Positions 1 through 10,600 of a stretch of 64,000 bases of DNA are shown here, one piece after another. Where the stretch lies: the NCBI RefSeq assembly GCF_900626095.1, contig NZ_UYZZ01000002.1, positions 186,001 through 250,000 on the forward strand, read 5' to 3'. Below the pieces are notes generated by a model. It ran no database searches. It saw only the letters and a list, made by a program, of their open reading frames with translations, and was not told the DNA's origin. How positions within the stretch are numbered: the first letter of the stretch is position 1; every line of letters starts with the position of its first letter. The DNA is from Clostridium rectalis (GTDB lineage Bacteria; Bacillota; Clostridia; Clostridiales; Clostridiaceae). A program made the translations under genes and the position numbers.

Positions 1-2420
1 GCCATTTTTATAATATCTGCAGCACTACCTTGTATAGGACTGTTCATAGCTAACCTTTCTCCAAAAGCCTTTACCATTTTTTTAGAATCAACTATTTCCG
101 GTATAAATCTTCTTCTATTTAATATAGTTGATACATACATATCCTGTTTTGCCTTTTCAATAGTATCATTCATATATTTTTTTACATTTGGATATCTTTC
201 AAAATAAGTATCAATATATTGTTTAGCTTCTTTTCTTGATATTTTCAAATCTTTAGCTAAACTAAAATCTCCAATACCATACACAATTCCGAAATTTACG
301 GCCTTGGCATTACTCCTCATAATTGTGGTTACTTCTTCTATAGGTACCTTAAAAACCTCTGATGCTGTTTTAGTGTGAATATCGGTATGATGTTTAAAAG
401 CATTTATAAGATTTTCATCATCTGCAATATGAGCAAGTACTCTTAACTCTATTTGAGAATAATCTGCAGATATAATAATACTCTGATCATTATTAGGTAT
501 GAACACTTTTCTTATCTCTCTTCCCATATCATATTTTATAGGAATATTTTGAAGATTAGGTTCTGTGCTTGAAAGTCTTCCTGTAGTAGTAACTGTTTGA
601 TTAAAACTTGTGTGAATCTTTCCATCCTCATCTATCACATTTTTAAGTCCCTCAACATAAGTAGAATATAATTTAGTTAACTGTCTATAGTAAGTTATTT
701 TTTGTATTATAGGGTGTTTATCCTCTAAAGCCTCTAATACTTCAGCATTAGTAGAATAACCAGTTTTAGTTTTTTTAATTACAGGTAAATCTAATTTTTC
801 AAATAAGATTTTACCTAGTTGTTTTGGAGAATTAACATTAAATTCCTCTCCTGATAAGTCAAATATTTCCTTCTGAACTTTGCTAATTTCATTTGAAAAT
901 TTTTCACCTATATTTGTAAGACCGTCTTTGTCTATTCTAAATCCCTCTGTCTCCATCGATGCTAGCACAGAAGTTAAAGGCAGCTCTACGTCATAATATA
1001 GTTCATTCATATTAAGATCATTTATTTCACTTCTTAATTTTTCATACAATCTCTTAAGATAAAATATTTCTTTTACATATTTTTCATCTTCATGTCCTTT
1101 TACTAAAATGCTTAAATACTGTTGAAGTAAGGTATCTAAGTTATAATCTCCTCTAGAAGAATCTATAATATATGCAGCAATTTTAGTATCAAATTCTATA
1201 CCTTTAAAATCCACCCCTATTTTATGTAATATAGTATGAGGCATTTTTACATCATGACAAATTTTAAATATTTTATCATTATCAAATATTCTCTTCAATA
1301 TACTTATGGTGTTCTCTTTATTTTCTTTTAATAAATTATCTAAATTTATAATATAAACTTTTTCTTTATAATTTATAAATATTTTTTCAATAAAACTTTT
1401 AGAATATATATTTTCCTCTAGTATTTTGAAACTCATATATAATTTATTATTTTCTTTATTATCTATTATTTTCTTTAAAAGTTCATCAAACTCACTAACA
1501 TTGTCTATAATATTAAATTTTATATTAATCTCTTCTTCTTTTTCATTTGAAGAATTTACTTTATCTAATAAAGACTTAAATTGTAACTCCATAAATATCT
1601 TTCTTACAGCAGTAGCATCATAATTTTCCTTTGATTTTATTTCTTCTAAATCTATGTCTATAGGTACTTCCCTAATAATTGTAGCTAATTTTTTACTAAA
1701 TATTGCTTGCTCCCTATACTGATTTAAATTTTCTTTTACTTTTTTTCCACTAATATTATCTATATTTTCAAGTACATTTTCTACAGAACCATATTCCTTT
1801 ATAAGTTTTAAAGCAGTTTTCTCTCCTATTCCAGGCACTCCTGGTATATTATCAGAGGAATCACCCATTAGACCTTTAACATCAATAAACTCTGTAGGAG
1901 TTATGCCCATCTTTTCAATCATTCTGCTTCTATCATAAATTTCTTTCTCTGTTATTCCCTTTTTGGTTATTATAACCTTTGTTGTATCTGATGCAAGTTG
2001 AAGAGCATCTTTATCTCCAGTGACTATATAAACTTCTATATTCTTTTCTTCAGCTATCCTTGATAATGTTCCAATCAAATCATCTGCTTCAAATCCATCT
2101 ATTTCAAATATACTAATGGCTAATTTATTTAAAAGATCCTTAACTATGGGAAACTGTTCGGCAAGTTCCGGCGCCATTTTTTTTCTACCTGCTTTATATT
2201 CTTTATACTCCACATGTCTAAATGTAGGTGCACTTCTATCAAATGTACATACTATGTAATCTGGTTTTATTTCTTCCTTCATCTTATACAACATAGTAGT
2301 AAAACCATAAATAGCATTAGTATGTATTCCTTTTGTATTTGTAAGAGGCGGTAAGGCGTAAAAAGCTCTATTCATTAAACTGTTTCCATCCAGTATAAGT
2401 AACTTTTCTTTAAAGGTCAT
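1..2420 (-). CDS. polA: DNA polymerase I, C-terminus cut by window edge
   Basis: Family A DNA polymerase for gap filling and Okazaki fragment processing. About 806 codons are visible. The N-terminal 5'-3' exonuclease opens with LLILDGNSLMNRAFYALP and has the GDSSDNIPGVPGIGEKTA helix-hairpin-helix. The central 3'-5' exonuclease domain looks degenerate: the expected D-x-E start is replaced by LYMSFKILEE, so proofreading is probably lost, as in many Firmicute PolA proteins (family knowledge). The polymerase domain shows motif A (DYSQIELRVLAHIAD) and motif B (RSNAKAVNFGIVYG). The gene leaves the window just after QGSAADIIKMA, before motif C. It begins 23 bp after the aroC stop on the same strand, so the two are probably cotranscribed. 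Confidence 0.97.
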   Translation of the reverse strand, partial: MTFKEKLLILDGNSLMNRAFYALPPLTNTKGIHTNAIYGFTTMLYKMKEEIKPDYIVCTFDRSAPTFRHVEYKEYKAGRKKMAPELAEQFPIVKDLLNKLAISIFEIDGFEADDLIGTLSRIAEEKNIEVYIVTGDKDALQLASDTTKVIITKKGITEKEIYDRSRMIEKMGITPTEFIDVKGLMGDSSDNIPGVPGIGEKTALKLIKEYGSVENVLENIDNISGKKVKENLNQYREQAIFSKKLATIIREVPIDIDLEEIKSKENYDATAVRKIFMELQFKSLLDKVNSSNEKEEEINIKFNIIDNVSEFDELLKKIIDNKENNKLYMSFKILEENIYSKSFIEKIFINYKEKVYIINLDNLLKENKENTISILKRIFDNDKIFKICHDVKMPHTILHKIGVDFKGIEFDTKIAAYIIDSSRGDYNLDTLLQQYLSILVKGHEDEKYVKEIFYLKRLYEKLRSEINDLNMNELYYDVELPLTSVLASMETEGFRIDKDGLTNIGEKFSNEISKVQKEIFDLSGEEFNVNSPKQLGKILFEKLDLPVIKKTKTGYSTNAEVLEALEDKHPIIQKITYYRQLTKLYSTYVEGLKNVIDEDGKIHTSFNQTVTTTGRLSSTEPNLQNIPIKYDMGREIRKVFIPNNDQSIIISADYSQIELRVLAHIADDENLINAFKHHTDIHTKTASEVFKVPIEEVTTIMRSNAKAVNFGIVYGIGDFSLAKDLKISRKEAKQYIDTYFERYPNVKKYMNDTIEKAKQDMYVSTILNRRRFIPEIVDSKKMVKAFGERLAMNSPIQGSAADIIKM

Positions 2421-2443
2421 TTATATCTCTCCTATCAATTTAA

Positions 2444-3589
2444 CTATCTTTTATAAACTGTATCTCTATAATAATTAATATTTCTCTTTAATTCATAAAA
2501 CTCATCGGATGGGAATTTATTTAAAATCTCTTTTAATATTTCAAAAGCTACTACATTTTCAAGAACTATAGAGGCTGGCACCACAGCAGAAACATCCGAT
2601 CTCTCATATCTTGTTAAAACTTCTCCTCTAGTCTTAAGATTTATTGTTTTCATATTCTTTTTAACAGAAGGTATTGGCTTTACATAAGCTTTAAATTCAA
2701 TATTCTCTCCATTTGATACTCCCGCTTCAATTCCACCACAGTTATTTGTAGATCTCTTAATTTTTTTATCTTCATATATTATTTCATCATTAAATGTAGT
2801 TCCTCTAAGTGATAAATCCATTGAGTTTCCAAACTCAATTGCTTTTACACCCTGAACTGACATGACTGCATAACTTAAAATCCCATCTAATTTTCTATTC
2901 CATTGAGAATAACTTCCAATGCCTATAGGTACTCCCTTTATAGAAATAAATACACATCCACCTATAGTTTCTCCTTGTTCTTTGCAAATATCAATTTTCT
3001 TTATAAAACTTTTTTCTACTTTTTCATTATAACATCTAACAACACTATTATCTATTTTGTTGTACACTTCATTATCAAATAAATTTACATCCTGGTCAAA
3101 TAAATTACCCATACTATGTACCTTACTTCTTATTTCTATTCCTATGTTCTTTAATACCTGTTTACAAAGTGCACCTATTGCAGTTCTTATGGCTGTTTCC
3201 CTTGCTGACGTCCTTTCTATACTATCTCTAATATCCCCAGTTCCATATTTAAAATATCCTACTAAATCACCATGTCCAGGTCTTGGGACAACAATCTTTT
3301 CTGAACTTTTAGGTTCCTCTGTTATAATATTCTTCCAATTTTCATAATCTTTATTTTTTATAATCATAGTTATAGGATTCCCCGTAGTTTTTGTTCCCCT
3401 TAATCCTGATAAAAATTCTACAGTATCCTTTTCTATCTCCATTCTTTTTCCTCTACCATATCCCATTTGCCTTCTTTTTAATTCCTTATTAATGGTATCT
3501 ATATTGATATTAAAGTTTGATGGCATTCCGTCTAAAATGGCTATCAAAGCTTTTCCATGTGATTCTCCTGCATCTAAAAATTTAAGCAT
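2444..3589 (-). CDS. aroC: Chorismate synthase
   Basis: Last step of the shikimate pathway: 5-enolpyruvylshikimate-3-phosphate to chorismate, FMN-dependent, cytosolic. The 381-residue length is normal. Family signatures are visible: GESHGKALIAILDGMP at the N-terminus, RPGHGDL near residue 100, RTSARETA near residue 130, and GGIEAGVSNG in the C-terminal half. The ATG start gives the conserved N-terminus MLKFLDAGESHG directly, so no other start is needed. It is the first gene of a likely two-gene unit with polA on the minus strand. Nothing looks broken or unusual. Confidence 0.97.
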   Translation of the reverse strand: MLKFLDAGESHGKALIAILDGMPSNFNINIDTINKELKRRQMGYGRGKRMEIEKDTVEFLSGLRGTKTTGNPITMIIKNKDYENWKNIITEEPKSSEKIVVPRPGHGDLVGYFKYGTGDIRDSIERTSARETAIRTAIGALCKQVLKNIGIEIRSKVHSMGNLFDQDVNLFDNEVYNKIDNSVVRCYNEKVEKSFIKKIDICKEQGETIGGCVFISIKGVPIGIGSYSQWNRKLDGILSYAVMSVQGVKAIEFGNSMDLSLRGTTFNDEIIYEDKKIKRSTNNCGGIEAGVSNGENIEFKAYVKPIPSVKKNMKTINLKTRGEVLTRYERSDVSAVVPASIVLENVVAFEILKEILNKFPSDEFYELKRNINYYRDTVYKR

Positions 3590-3777
3590 AATTAATCTCT
3601 CCCCAAAAATATTTTACTGTTTCACCTTATATTTTACACATTTTTTTGTACAAAACATAATTTTATTTAATATTAACTTCTTTTATTGTTTTACCCATTA
3701 TTTATATATAAATTTAGCAACTAATACCTATTATCCATTTAATTTTTGTTATTATATGTTAAATTACACTATTTTTT

Positions 3778-3806
3778 ATAATGATATTTAAATACCTTAA
3801 AGTCAA
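3778..3806 (-). promoter_or_regulatory. Candidate promoter for aroC-polA
   Basis: Read on the minus strand: TTGACT (3806-3801), 17-base spacer, CATTAT (3783-3778). The -10 matches consensus at only 4 of 6 positions, and the site lies about 190 bases upstream of the aroC start. The rest of 3590-3920 is AT-rich with no gene or clear structure. Confidence 0.3.
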
Positions 3807-3926
3807 GTTATTATAAATTAAATAAAATATTTTATACTGAAAACTATAAAATAAAACGCAAATAATTTATAAACTCTCTTTTTCTTTATTGACATTATAC
3901 TATAGTATCCCATTTTTTTTTTATTC

Positions 3927-3955
3927 TTGACTTATACCTATCAATATGATATTAT
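3927..3955 (+). promoter_or_regulatory. Promoter of tRNA-Leu
   Basis: TTGACT (3927-3932), a 17-base spacer and TATTAT (3950-3955), ending 13 bases before the mature tRNA 5' end. Spacing and position fit a housekeeping sigma factor promoter for this single-gene unit. Confidence 0.7.
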
Positions 3956-3968
3956 TTTTTTGTAACTT

Positions 3969-4055
3969 GCCGAAGTGGTGGAATTGGCAGACGCAACGGA
4001 CTCAAAATCCGTCGAGGTCAAACTCGTGCGGGTTCAAGTCCCGCCTTCGGCACCA
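3969..4055 (+). tRNA. tRNA-Leu (anticodon CAA)
   Basis: A full type II cloverleaf can be read. Acceptor GCCGAAG (3969) pairs with CTTCGGC (4045-4051), followed by discriminator A and encoded CCA. The anticodon stem ACGGA/TCCGT encloses loop CTCAAAA, giving anticodon CAA, which decodes UUG. A long variable arm precedes the T-arm with GGTTCAAGTCC. The long variable arm and the discriminator A agree with leucine identity. Confidence 0.95.
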
Positions 4056-4072
4056 TGTAATATCAACAGTTT

Positions 4073-4107
4073 AAAGCACTTAGATTTAATTTTTCTAGGT
4101 GCTTTTT
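4073..4107 (+). terminator. Intrinsic terminator after tRNA-Leu
   Basis: Twelve-base stem AAAGCACTTAGA / TCTAGGTGCTTT with one G-U pair and a 9-base loop, followed by a T run. It lies 18 bases past the tRNA, so it ends this one-gene transcript. Confidence 0.85.
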
Positions 4108-4368
4108 GCTCATCTTTAATAATCTTTTATAAATATAAAAATTAGCTAATATAAATAATTACTCTAATTACCCTAATTAAGCTTTTATATCTTTATATAT
4201 TGTGGATTTTCTACATTTCTTTAATATATTTTTTATAAATAATTCTATAAAAATCACCTCTTTATTATATATTAACAAATATTCTATTATTATATAGTTC
4301 AAAATATATTTTTAAAACAATAGTTAATTTAATAAAATGCACTAGCAATGAGTTTTACAAAATCAAAC

Positions 4369-4437
4369 AACCAAGCAGGTATAATTTGTAACAGTATTTT
4401 AAAATAAATAACTAATACAAACTATACCTGCTTGGTT
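4369..4437 (-). terminator. Long inverted repeat ending the peptide-synthetase operon
   Basis: Fifteen-base perfect arms AACCAAGCAGGTATA (4369-4383) and its complement (4423-4437), extended by six more pairs after one mismatch, with a central part of about 25 bases. It starts 67 bases past the stop of the last operon gene. On the minus strand it is followed by a moderately T-rich tract (GTTTGATTTTG), so it may terminate the operon or protect its 3' end. The stretch 4108-4368 holds nothing else I can recognise. Confidence 0.6.
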
Positions 4438-4503
4438 ACTACAATTGGTTATGTATAATTTAAAATTTTATTGTTCTTAAATAAAGTTTTATATAAATTT
4501 CAT

Positions 4504-6231
4504 TTAAACAGATAACTTTTCCACTTGGTAAAGATTATAAAAATCACCCTTTTTCTTCATTAAGTCTAGAAAAGTACCTTTTTCAATTATTTCTCCTTTA
4601 TTCATCATTATAATTTCATCATACTGTTTTAATACTTCTTCTATTAAACTATGAGTTATTACAATAGTAGTAAGATTTTTAATATTTAGCAATGCAGTTT
4701 CAATTTCAAAACTTGTCCTTCTATCTAATGCTGACATAGCTTCATCCAATAAAAGGATTGGGGTCTTACAAATTAAAGACCTTGCTATTGAAAGACGCTG
4801 ACGTTCCCCACCAGATAATAAAGATCCATTTTCTCCACAAGCTAATTCTATCCCATCTTTATGTGATGATACTAAATCTTTAAGACCTGATAATTCAATT
4901 GACTTTTGAATTTCCATATCAGAATAATTTTTATTTAATGTAATATTATTTTTTAAAGTATCATCAAAAATATATACACTTTGCTGTATAATTGCAATAT
5001 TTTTATATAAACTTTCTAATGAAAGATTATTAATTGGTTTATCATCAATTAAAATCTCACCTGAATTCTTTGGAATATCAAAAAAACGTAGTATTAAATT
5101 CATAATTGTGGATTTACCACTACCTGACATTCCTATTATTGCATATTTCTTTCCTTTTTCAAATTTTAAATCAATATTGCTGATGGCTTTTTTATCAATA
5201 GTACTGTTAGGATAATTAAATGAGACATTCTTAAATACAATTTTATTTGAGAATGAAAACTCTTCACCTAATTCATTTTTATTTCTATTTTGTAATAAAG
5301 ATAATGCTTTTTTTATTGTTGCTCTTCCTGCAGAGTATTCATTTATAAGTATGGAAAGCTCGTTTATTGGTACAACTACAAAATTAACTAACTGAGTAAC
5401 AGCAACAATATCACCAATTGTTGAATTCCCCATAATAACAAGAGATAATCCCAGTACAAAAGCTACCAGAATAACAGAATAGCTAGCTAAATTAGAAATA
5501 GCCAAAACTCTTGCCATCATTTTCTGCTTTTTTTCAAAAATATCTAATTTATCTTTAAAAGAAGAAATATATTCTTTTTCAATTTGAGTCTCTACATGAA
5601 AACTTTTAATTACTAAAAACCCATTTAAAATATTAGTAGTCTTAGCAACATAATTTTTTTCTTCAACGTCTGCTTTAATTTGCAATTTTTCGATTTTAGA
5701 ACTAGAAAAAGTAGAAATTAATATGGTAATTGAACACAAAACTATGATAATAATAGAAATCCTCCAATTACTTATTAACATGGCTATTAATGCAAATATT
5801 AACAGTGAAGCATTTTTTATAATGTCAAAGTAAGATATAATGTAACTGTTCCTTATAGTATTTATCTCCTCTGTAAATAAATTAAGATATCGAGCAGATT
5901 TATCTCTTTGAAACTCTGGAAAATCTTTTCGTATAACTGTTGAAAATATAGAACTACATAATTGATCAATGGATAAATTAGCATATTTTTCCTTCATCAT
6001 ATTGTAAGAATAGGTTAATAATGACATTAATACTAATATCATTAGGCTATATACACCTGATTTTAATAAATCATTCATGTTTGATTGCAAACCTGAATCA
6101 ATAAGATTTTTTAAGGATAAGGCAAAAATAATAAAAGTTAATGGTTGTGCAATTGAAAGAATTAAAGTAACTATAAAAAATTTAATGTTTACTCTTGATA
6201 AACTCCAAACACTTTTATCTTGAAAATCCAT
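4504..6231 (-). CDS. ABC exporter (fused membrane and ATPase domains), likely peptide export
   Basis: A 575-residue half-transporter of the MsbA/multidrug exporter type, working as a dimer in the cytoplasmic membrane. Residues 1-300 hold about six hydrophobic segments (ABC membrane domain type 1). The ATPase domain fills about 330-575 with Walker A GMSGSGKST, signature LLSGGERQRLSIARSL, Walker B PILLLDEAMSALD and H-loop TIVITHSL; all key residues are present. It is the last gene of the synthetase operon, 31 bases after the thioesterase, so the likely cargo is the finished nonribosomal peptide (inference from position). The ATG start has an AAGGAAG ribosome site. It is a different transporter type from the BcrAB-like pair upstream of the cluster. 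Confidence 0.9.
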   Translation of the reverse strand: MDFQDKSVWSLSRVNIKFFIVTLILSIAQPLTFIIFALSLKNLIDSGLQSNMNDLLKSGVYSLMILVLMSLLTYSYNMMKEKYANLSIDQLCSSIFSTVIRKDFPEFQRDKSARYLNLFTEEINTIRNSYIISYFDIIKNASLLIFALIAMLISNWRISIIIIVLCSITILISTFSSSKIEKLQIKADVEEKNYVAKTTNILNGFLVIKSFHVETQIEKEYISSFKDKLDIFEKKQKMMARVLAISNLASYSVILVAFVLGLSLVIMGNSTIGDIVAVTQLVNFVVVPINELSILINEYSAGRATIKKALSLLQNRNKNELGEEFSFSNKIVFKNVSFNYPNSTIDKKAISNIDLKFEKGKKYAIIGMSGSGKSTIMNLILRFFDIPKNSGEILIDDKPINNLSLESLYKNIAIIQQSVYIFDDTLKNNITLNKNYSDMEIQKSIELSGLKDLVSSHKDGIELACGENGSLLSGGERQRLSIARSLICKTPILLLDEAMSALDRRTSFEIETALLNIKNLTTIVITHSLIEEVLKQYDEIIMMNKGEIIEKGTFLDLMKKKGDFYNLYQVEKLSV

Positions 6232-6262
6232 ATTAGCACTTCCTTTCTATTTTATAATTTTA

Positions 6263-6949
6263 TCAAGATAACTCTTTGCAAATAAAATCAAATATATCCT
6301 TAGCATATTCTTCAATAAAAAAATGATTTCCAGGAAATACTTTATAACCACACTCCATTCCCATCTCTTTATTCCATTTTTCCTGTGAATCAATAGCATC
6401 ATTTGCACCATTTAGTACAGTTAATCTACATACTTTTTTTGAAAAATCTTGATTGTAATCAAATTGAGATAATAAACGTACATCATCATATAGATACGAA
6501 AAAACAATCTCCTTTAACTCCGGTTCTCGTAAGACAATTTCAGGAATTCCTCCTAGTTTTATAAAATAGTTTTCAAACTGCTCCCTTGATTTATTGCATA
6601 TTTCTGTGTCATTTTTAGAAAGTAAGGACGTTCCTGATAAAAATATACATTTGGGAATGGAAATATTTTTATTAGAACTAATTTCTCTATACACCTGATA
6701 AGCAACTTTGGCACCCATACTATGTCCTAAAATAGCATAATCTTCTTTTTCATTAACCATTTTCTCAATTATTTGATTACTAGTAGTTTTAACTAATTCA
6801 TCCCATGATTTTGGATAAGGGAACTTTTGTCGATTCCCTCGTCCATTATATTCTATAATATCTACCTCAATACGGCCATTAGTTAAACCTTCCCAACAGT
6901 TATATGGGCTCCAAATTGATCCTGCATAAGGTAACATAAAAAGCTTCAA
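6263..6949 (-). CDS. Type II thioesterase of the nonribosomal peptide cluster
   Basis: Free alpha/beta-hydrolase that normally clears misloaded acyl groups from carrier domains (GrsT/SrfA-D family knowledge). In 228 residues the triad is readable: Ser in GHSMGA (about residue 77), Asp in LNGANDAID (about 180), His in PGNHFFIE (about 208). The N-terminus LFMLPYAGS is typical of the family. It starts with TTG, preceded by GGAGG at good spacing, and the start overlaps the transferase stop as TTGA, implying translational coupling. Because no synthetase here has its own thioesterase domain, this protein could also take part in product release; that is inference. Confidence 0.9.
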   Translation of the reverse strand: MKLFMLPYAGSIWSPYNCWEGLTNGRIEVDIIEYNGRGNRQKFPYPKSWDELVKTTSNQIIEKMVNEKEDYAILGHSMGAKVAYQVYREISSNKNISIPKCIFLSGTSLLSKNDTEICNKSREQFENYFIKLGGIPEIVLREPELKEIVFSYLYDDVRLLSQFDYNQDFSKKVCRLTVLNGANDAIDSQEKWNKEMGMECGYKVFPGNHFFIEEYAKDIFDFICKELS

Positions 6950-7638
6950 TCTAATACCCTCCTTATTTCTTTTATTAAATGTAACATTGAAATTTTTTTA
7001 AATTGTAAAAAACTTCTTGTACTACATCCACTTATAAAATAGTCATTATGATCACTTACGCTATATTTAAGATCATTGGATACAAATTCATTACCTGCTT
7101 TGTCAACAAATGAAAAGTTTAAGTCAGTTATTAAATCAGATATTCCTTCACCACTTCTTTTTACCGTTGATTCTTTAAGTGTCCAATATTTAATAAATAA
7201 TCTTTTCACCTCCTCTTTATTACTAATATTTTGCAATATATGCAATTCATTTTTATGGCAGGCTATATCTATACACTGTGCTTCAAATGCATCAAAATCC
7301 TGTACATCTATTCCAATAGAATCTAATGAAATGCAACAAGCTACACAATTTTTACAATGACTAATATTAACATCAATATTAGGATAATTTTTAAGAACTG
7401 GTCTTCCATTTACTCCAGTTTCTATTATTATTTTCTCACTTTTTTTGTATTGGCTATATACCATATAATGAAGAAGTAAATACCCTAGAGTACTAAGCTT
7501 CTTGTCTTGTTTTTGGTAATAAAAATTAATTCTTTCCTTTACAGAAGGTGAAAATATTTTTATTAATGGTTGCAAATACTCATACTTAATCAACTCAATA
7601 TCATCTATATATAAAACTGTATCTAACATATACTTCAT
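6946..7638 (-). CDS. Sfp-type 4'-phosphopantetheinyl transferase
   Basis: Transfers the phosphopantetheine arm of CoA to the serine of each carrier domain, turning apo-synthetases into holo-enzymes. The 230-residue length fits the Sfp group rather than the shorter AcpS group. Motifs: NISHC (about residue 90), the Mg-binding SIGIDVQ (about 108) and FIKYWTLKESTVK (about 150). It overlaps the third synthetase gene as ATGA and is followed by the thioesterase with another overlap, so it is made together with its substrates. Six carrier domains in the three upstream genes are its evident targets. Sfp-type enzymes often also serve other carrier proteins in the cell (family knowledge). Confidence 0.93.
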   Translation of the reverse strand: MKYMLDTVLYIDDIELIKYEYLQPLIKIFSPSVKERINFYYQKQDKKLSTLGYLLLHYMVYSQYKKSEKIIIETGVNGRPVLKNYPNIDVNISHCKNCVACCISLDSIGIDVQDFDAFEAQCIDIACHKNELHILQNISNKEEVKRLFIKYWTLKESTVKRSGEGISDLITDLNFSFVDKAGNEFVSNDLKYSVSDHNDYFISGCSTRSFLQFKKISMLHLIKEIRRVLD

Positions 7639-10600
7639 TTTTCTTTATTTTTTTCTAGTTCTAGTTCTATAGAATTAGACTTACTAATTAGTATACTAGG
7701 CAAATCTACATTACAAGTATGACTTAATGGATAAATAATGAAAATTCCTTTCTCACATAAACTAAAAATAATTTCTAGTCCTTTAGCCCTTCTGTCAATT
7801 TGAATGTTGTTTTGTACCTGGGTAACTTTCTTCATATCCCATTGAAACATTGACTGATTATTAATTGAGTAAATTTGTTGAAAATCATACTTCTCATTAG
7901 CAGATGTAAAAATATGAGAATAATTAATGTATTTTAAAGATTTCTCTTTTTGCATTTCACATATTTGGTTGGAAATACTGTTGCCTATGGATGATTGTTC
8001 AGGCCAAATTATTAAGGGCAATATATCTAGGTAGCACCCTATAGAATTAGAATCTTTCATTGGTAGAAAACGTCTATCATTTTGAACAACGTAAATTGGT
8101 ATTGGCATTATTAAATCCATTCCATTAGAGTTTGCAAATATTATAGTTCTAGCTAAAGTTGTAATAACATTCCATGTATGCTCCATATAATAATTAAGCA
8201 TTTTTTTATTCAATGGTATTACGCATGAACTTACTGAATATTTATTATTTAGTGGATAATAATTTACATATCTGTTTTTTATCTTAATAAAATCTTTCAC
8301 CAGTTCATACTTATAACTTATATCAGTTGTTTTAATGGTAGATAATTCAAAAGTTTTTTCTGAATTATTTAAGTTTGTAAAAATTGTTTTGCCTATTGCC
8401 TCAGTAAATAATTCCTCACTTTCTTTATCCCAAACAGCATGTGAAGCGATAACATGTATAATATATTTGTTCTCTGATTGTTTAATTAAAGCAATACTAT
8501 TTAACCTCTTTGATTTCCTATAACTATTTTCTATATCAAAAGATTTTTTATGATGTTTTCTTATTAGGTTTGTTAATTTTCTTGACGCTTGAGTATCATC
8601 ATATATCATTATAGGTAAACTGTTTGAATCCAATTGGTGCTCTTGAATTTTATAATTATTTTCATTGCAAATAAAAGAGGAACGTAATGCTGGCTGGGAT
8701 TTTATAATCTGAACTAAATGCTCAATAAAAAACTGCTCATCTTGTGGGTATACCACTTTTTCTAACTCAAAAAACACAAGATTGTTTTCAAAATTTTTCA
8801 AAAAGTGTTCTTGAAGACCTACTACATTTACAGCTTTGCAAATTGGTTTAGACAAATAACTTTCCTTATGAGTACAAATGCCCTTTAAATCTGATGATAA
8901 CATCTCATTTATTTGAATTTCATAAGAACTAGCTACTTTATTTATCTCACTTTCAAATAAGCCTAACAAACTTTTTACCCACTCTAAAGGAAAATATGAA
9001 GTATCAAAAGCCGCCACAGCCTGGAATTTATTGCCAATCTTTGCCATATTTATCGATAATGGGGCTCCAAATTTATTATGTTTAGAAATCTCTGAGGCGA
9101 AACTAATATTGCTTGGTGAAAAAATTTCACTTGATTCCATAGTTATATTAAGATTTCCATGGTAATTGAATGTAACACAGGCATTTGCTCTTTCTAATTT
9201 TGAATTGCTAACTAGCAATCCATAACTTAATCCATTATTAGGTATATTATCCAGCTCATGTTGTACCGTTAGTAAATCTAAATAAGAATCCTTACCTATA
9301 TTTTCTACAACAAATGGAAATATTGTAGTAAACCATCCAATTGTTTTATCTAATTCTATTGTTTCATTAAACTCCTCTCGTCCATGCCCTTCTAAATTTA
9401 TAGATACAATTGAATTAGAAGTGATTTGAGAGATTACTCTGATTAGCGACGTTAAAAACAAGGTTCTTAAATCTAAATTTTGTGATAAAACCAATGAGTT
9501 TAATCTCTCCGCAACTTTGTTAGATAAAACCTTATTTAAAAATTGAAATTCCCCTTCTTCCTCTGATGCTATTTTATTAATATACGACCTCTTAACCCCT
9601 TGTATTTTTTTTAACCAATAATTTTTACTACAAAGAATTTCTTTATCATTAGAGTATTTGCTTAACGCATTACTCCATTGTGAAAACCTCATTGTTTTTG
9701 GAAGATATAAATGTTTATTTTTATTAAAAAATGCAGAATAAAATTGCATAAATTCATCTAAAAAAATACTCCATGACACCCTGTCAATAGCTATGTGGTG
9801 TATTGTAATAAAAATATAATTAATACTTTCAGTTTTAATTACTGAAACATGATATAAAGGACCTTTTATAATATTTAAACTTTTTTGCTCTAATTTTGTT
9901 AAAGATAATATAGTATTTTGAATCTCTTCATCAGTTTTAAGATTAAATAGTTTATAAATAGCAACATCTGGAATTATATGTTCCTTCATACTTTCTATAT
10001 ATGGTTTTTTATTGAATGTAGCTCTAAGTATGTCATGTCTTTCAACAATTTTTTGTAAGGCATATTTAATTCCATCTTTGTTAACATCAGAAGATGTTTC
10101 TAATAAAACAGATTGATTAAAGTAATTTGGTTCCTTTAAATTTAAAGAAAAAAACTCTTTCATTATTGGTGTTAATTTAAAATACTCTGATATTTCTTCA
10201 CTTTCTTTCTTGTTTTCTAAAGTAATCTTTTTAAGACTTTTAGTTATATCCTTTAAAATCCTTTTATTAATTATATCTTTAACTCTGATATTATAGCCTT
10301 TATCTCTTAGCTTAGAAACAATACTTATAGCTTTAATAGAGTCACCACCTACAGCAAAAAAATCATTATTTAAAAATATATCCTCTGATTTTAAAACTTC
10401 TCTAACAATATCAAGTAAATCCTTTTCCATTTTTGTTTCAGCTTGTAATATAATATGATTATTACCTTTAATCTCAAGTGACGGTAATGATTTTCTGTCT
10501 AATTTACCATTCAAAGTAAGAGGTAGTTTTTTTAACTTTATAATATGTGTGGGAATCATATAACCTGGTAATTTAGTTTTTAAAATTGTACGAATATCTT

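Noticed and set aside
3057-3347. Plus-strand open frame of 96 codons inside aroC
   Set aside because: Lies wholly opposite conserved chorismate synthase codons, has no ribosome site and no recognisable family.
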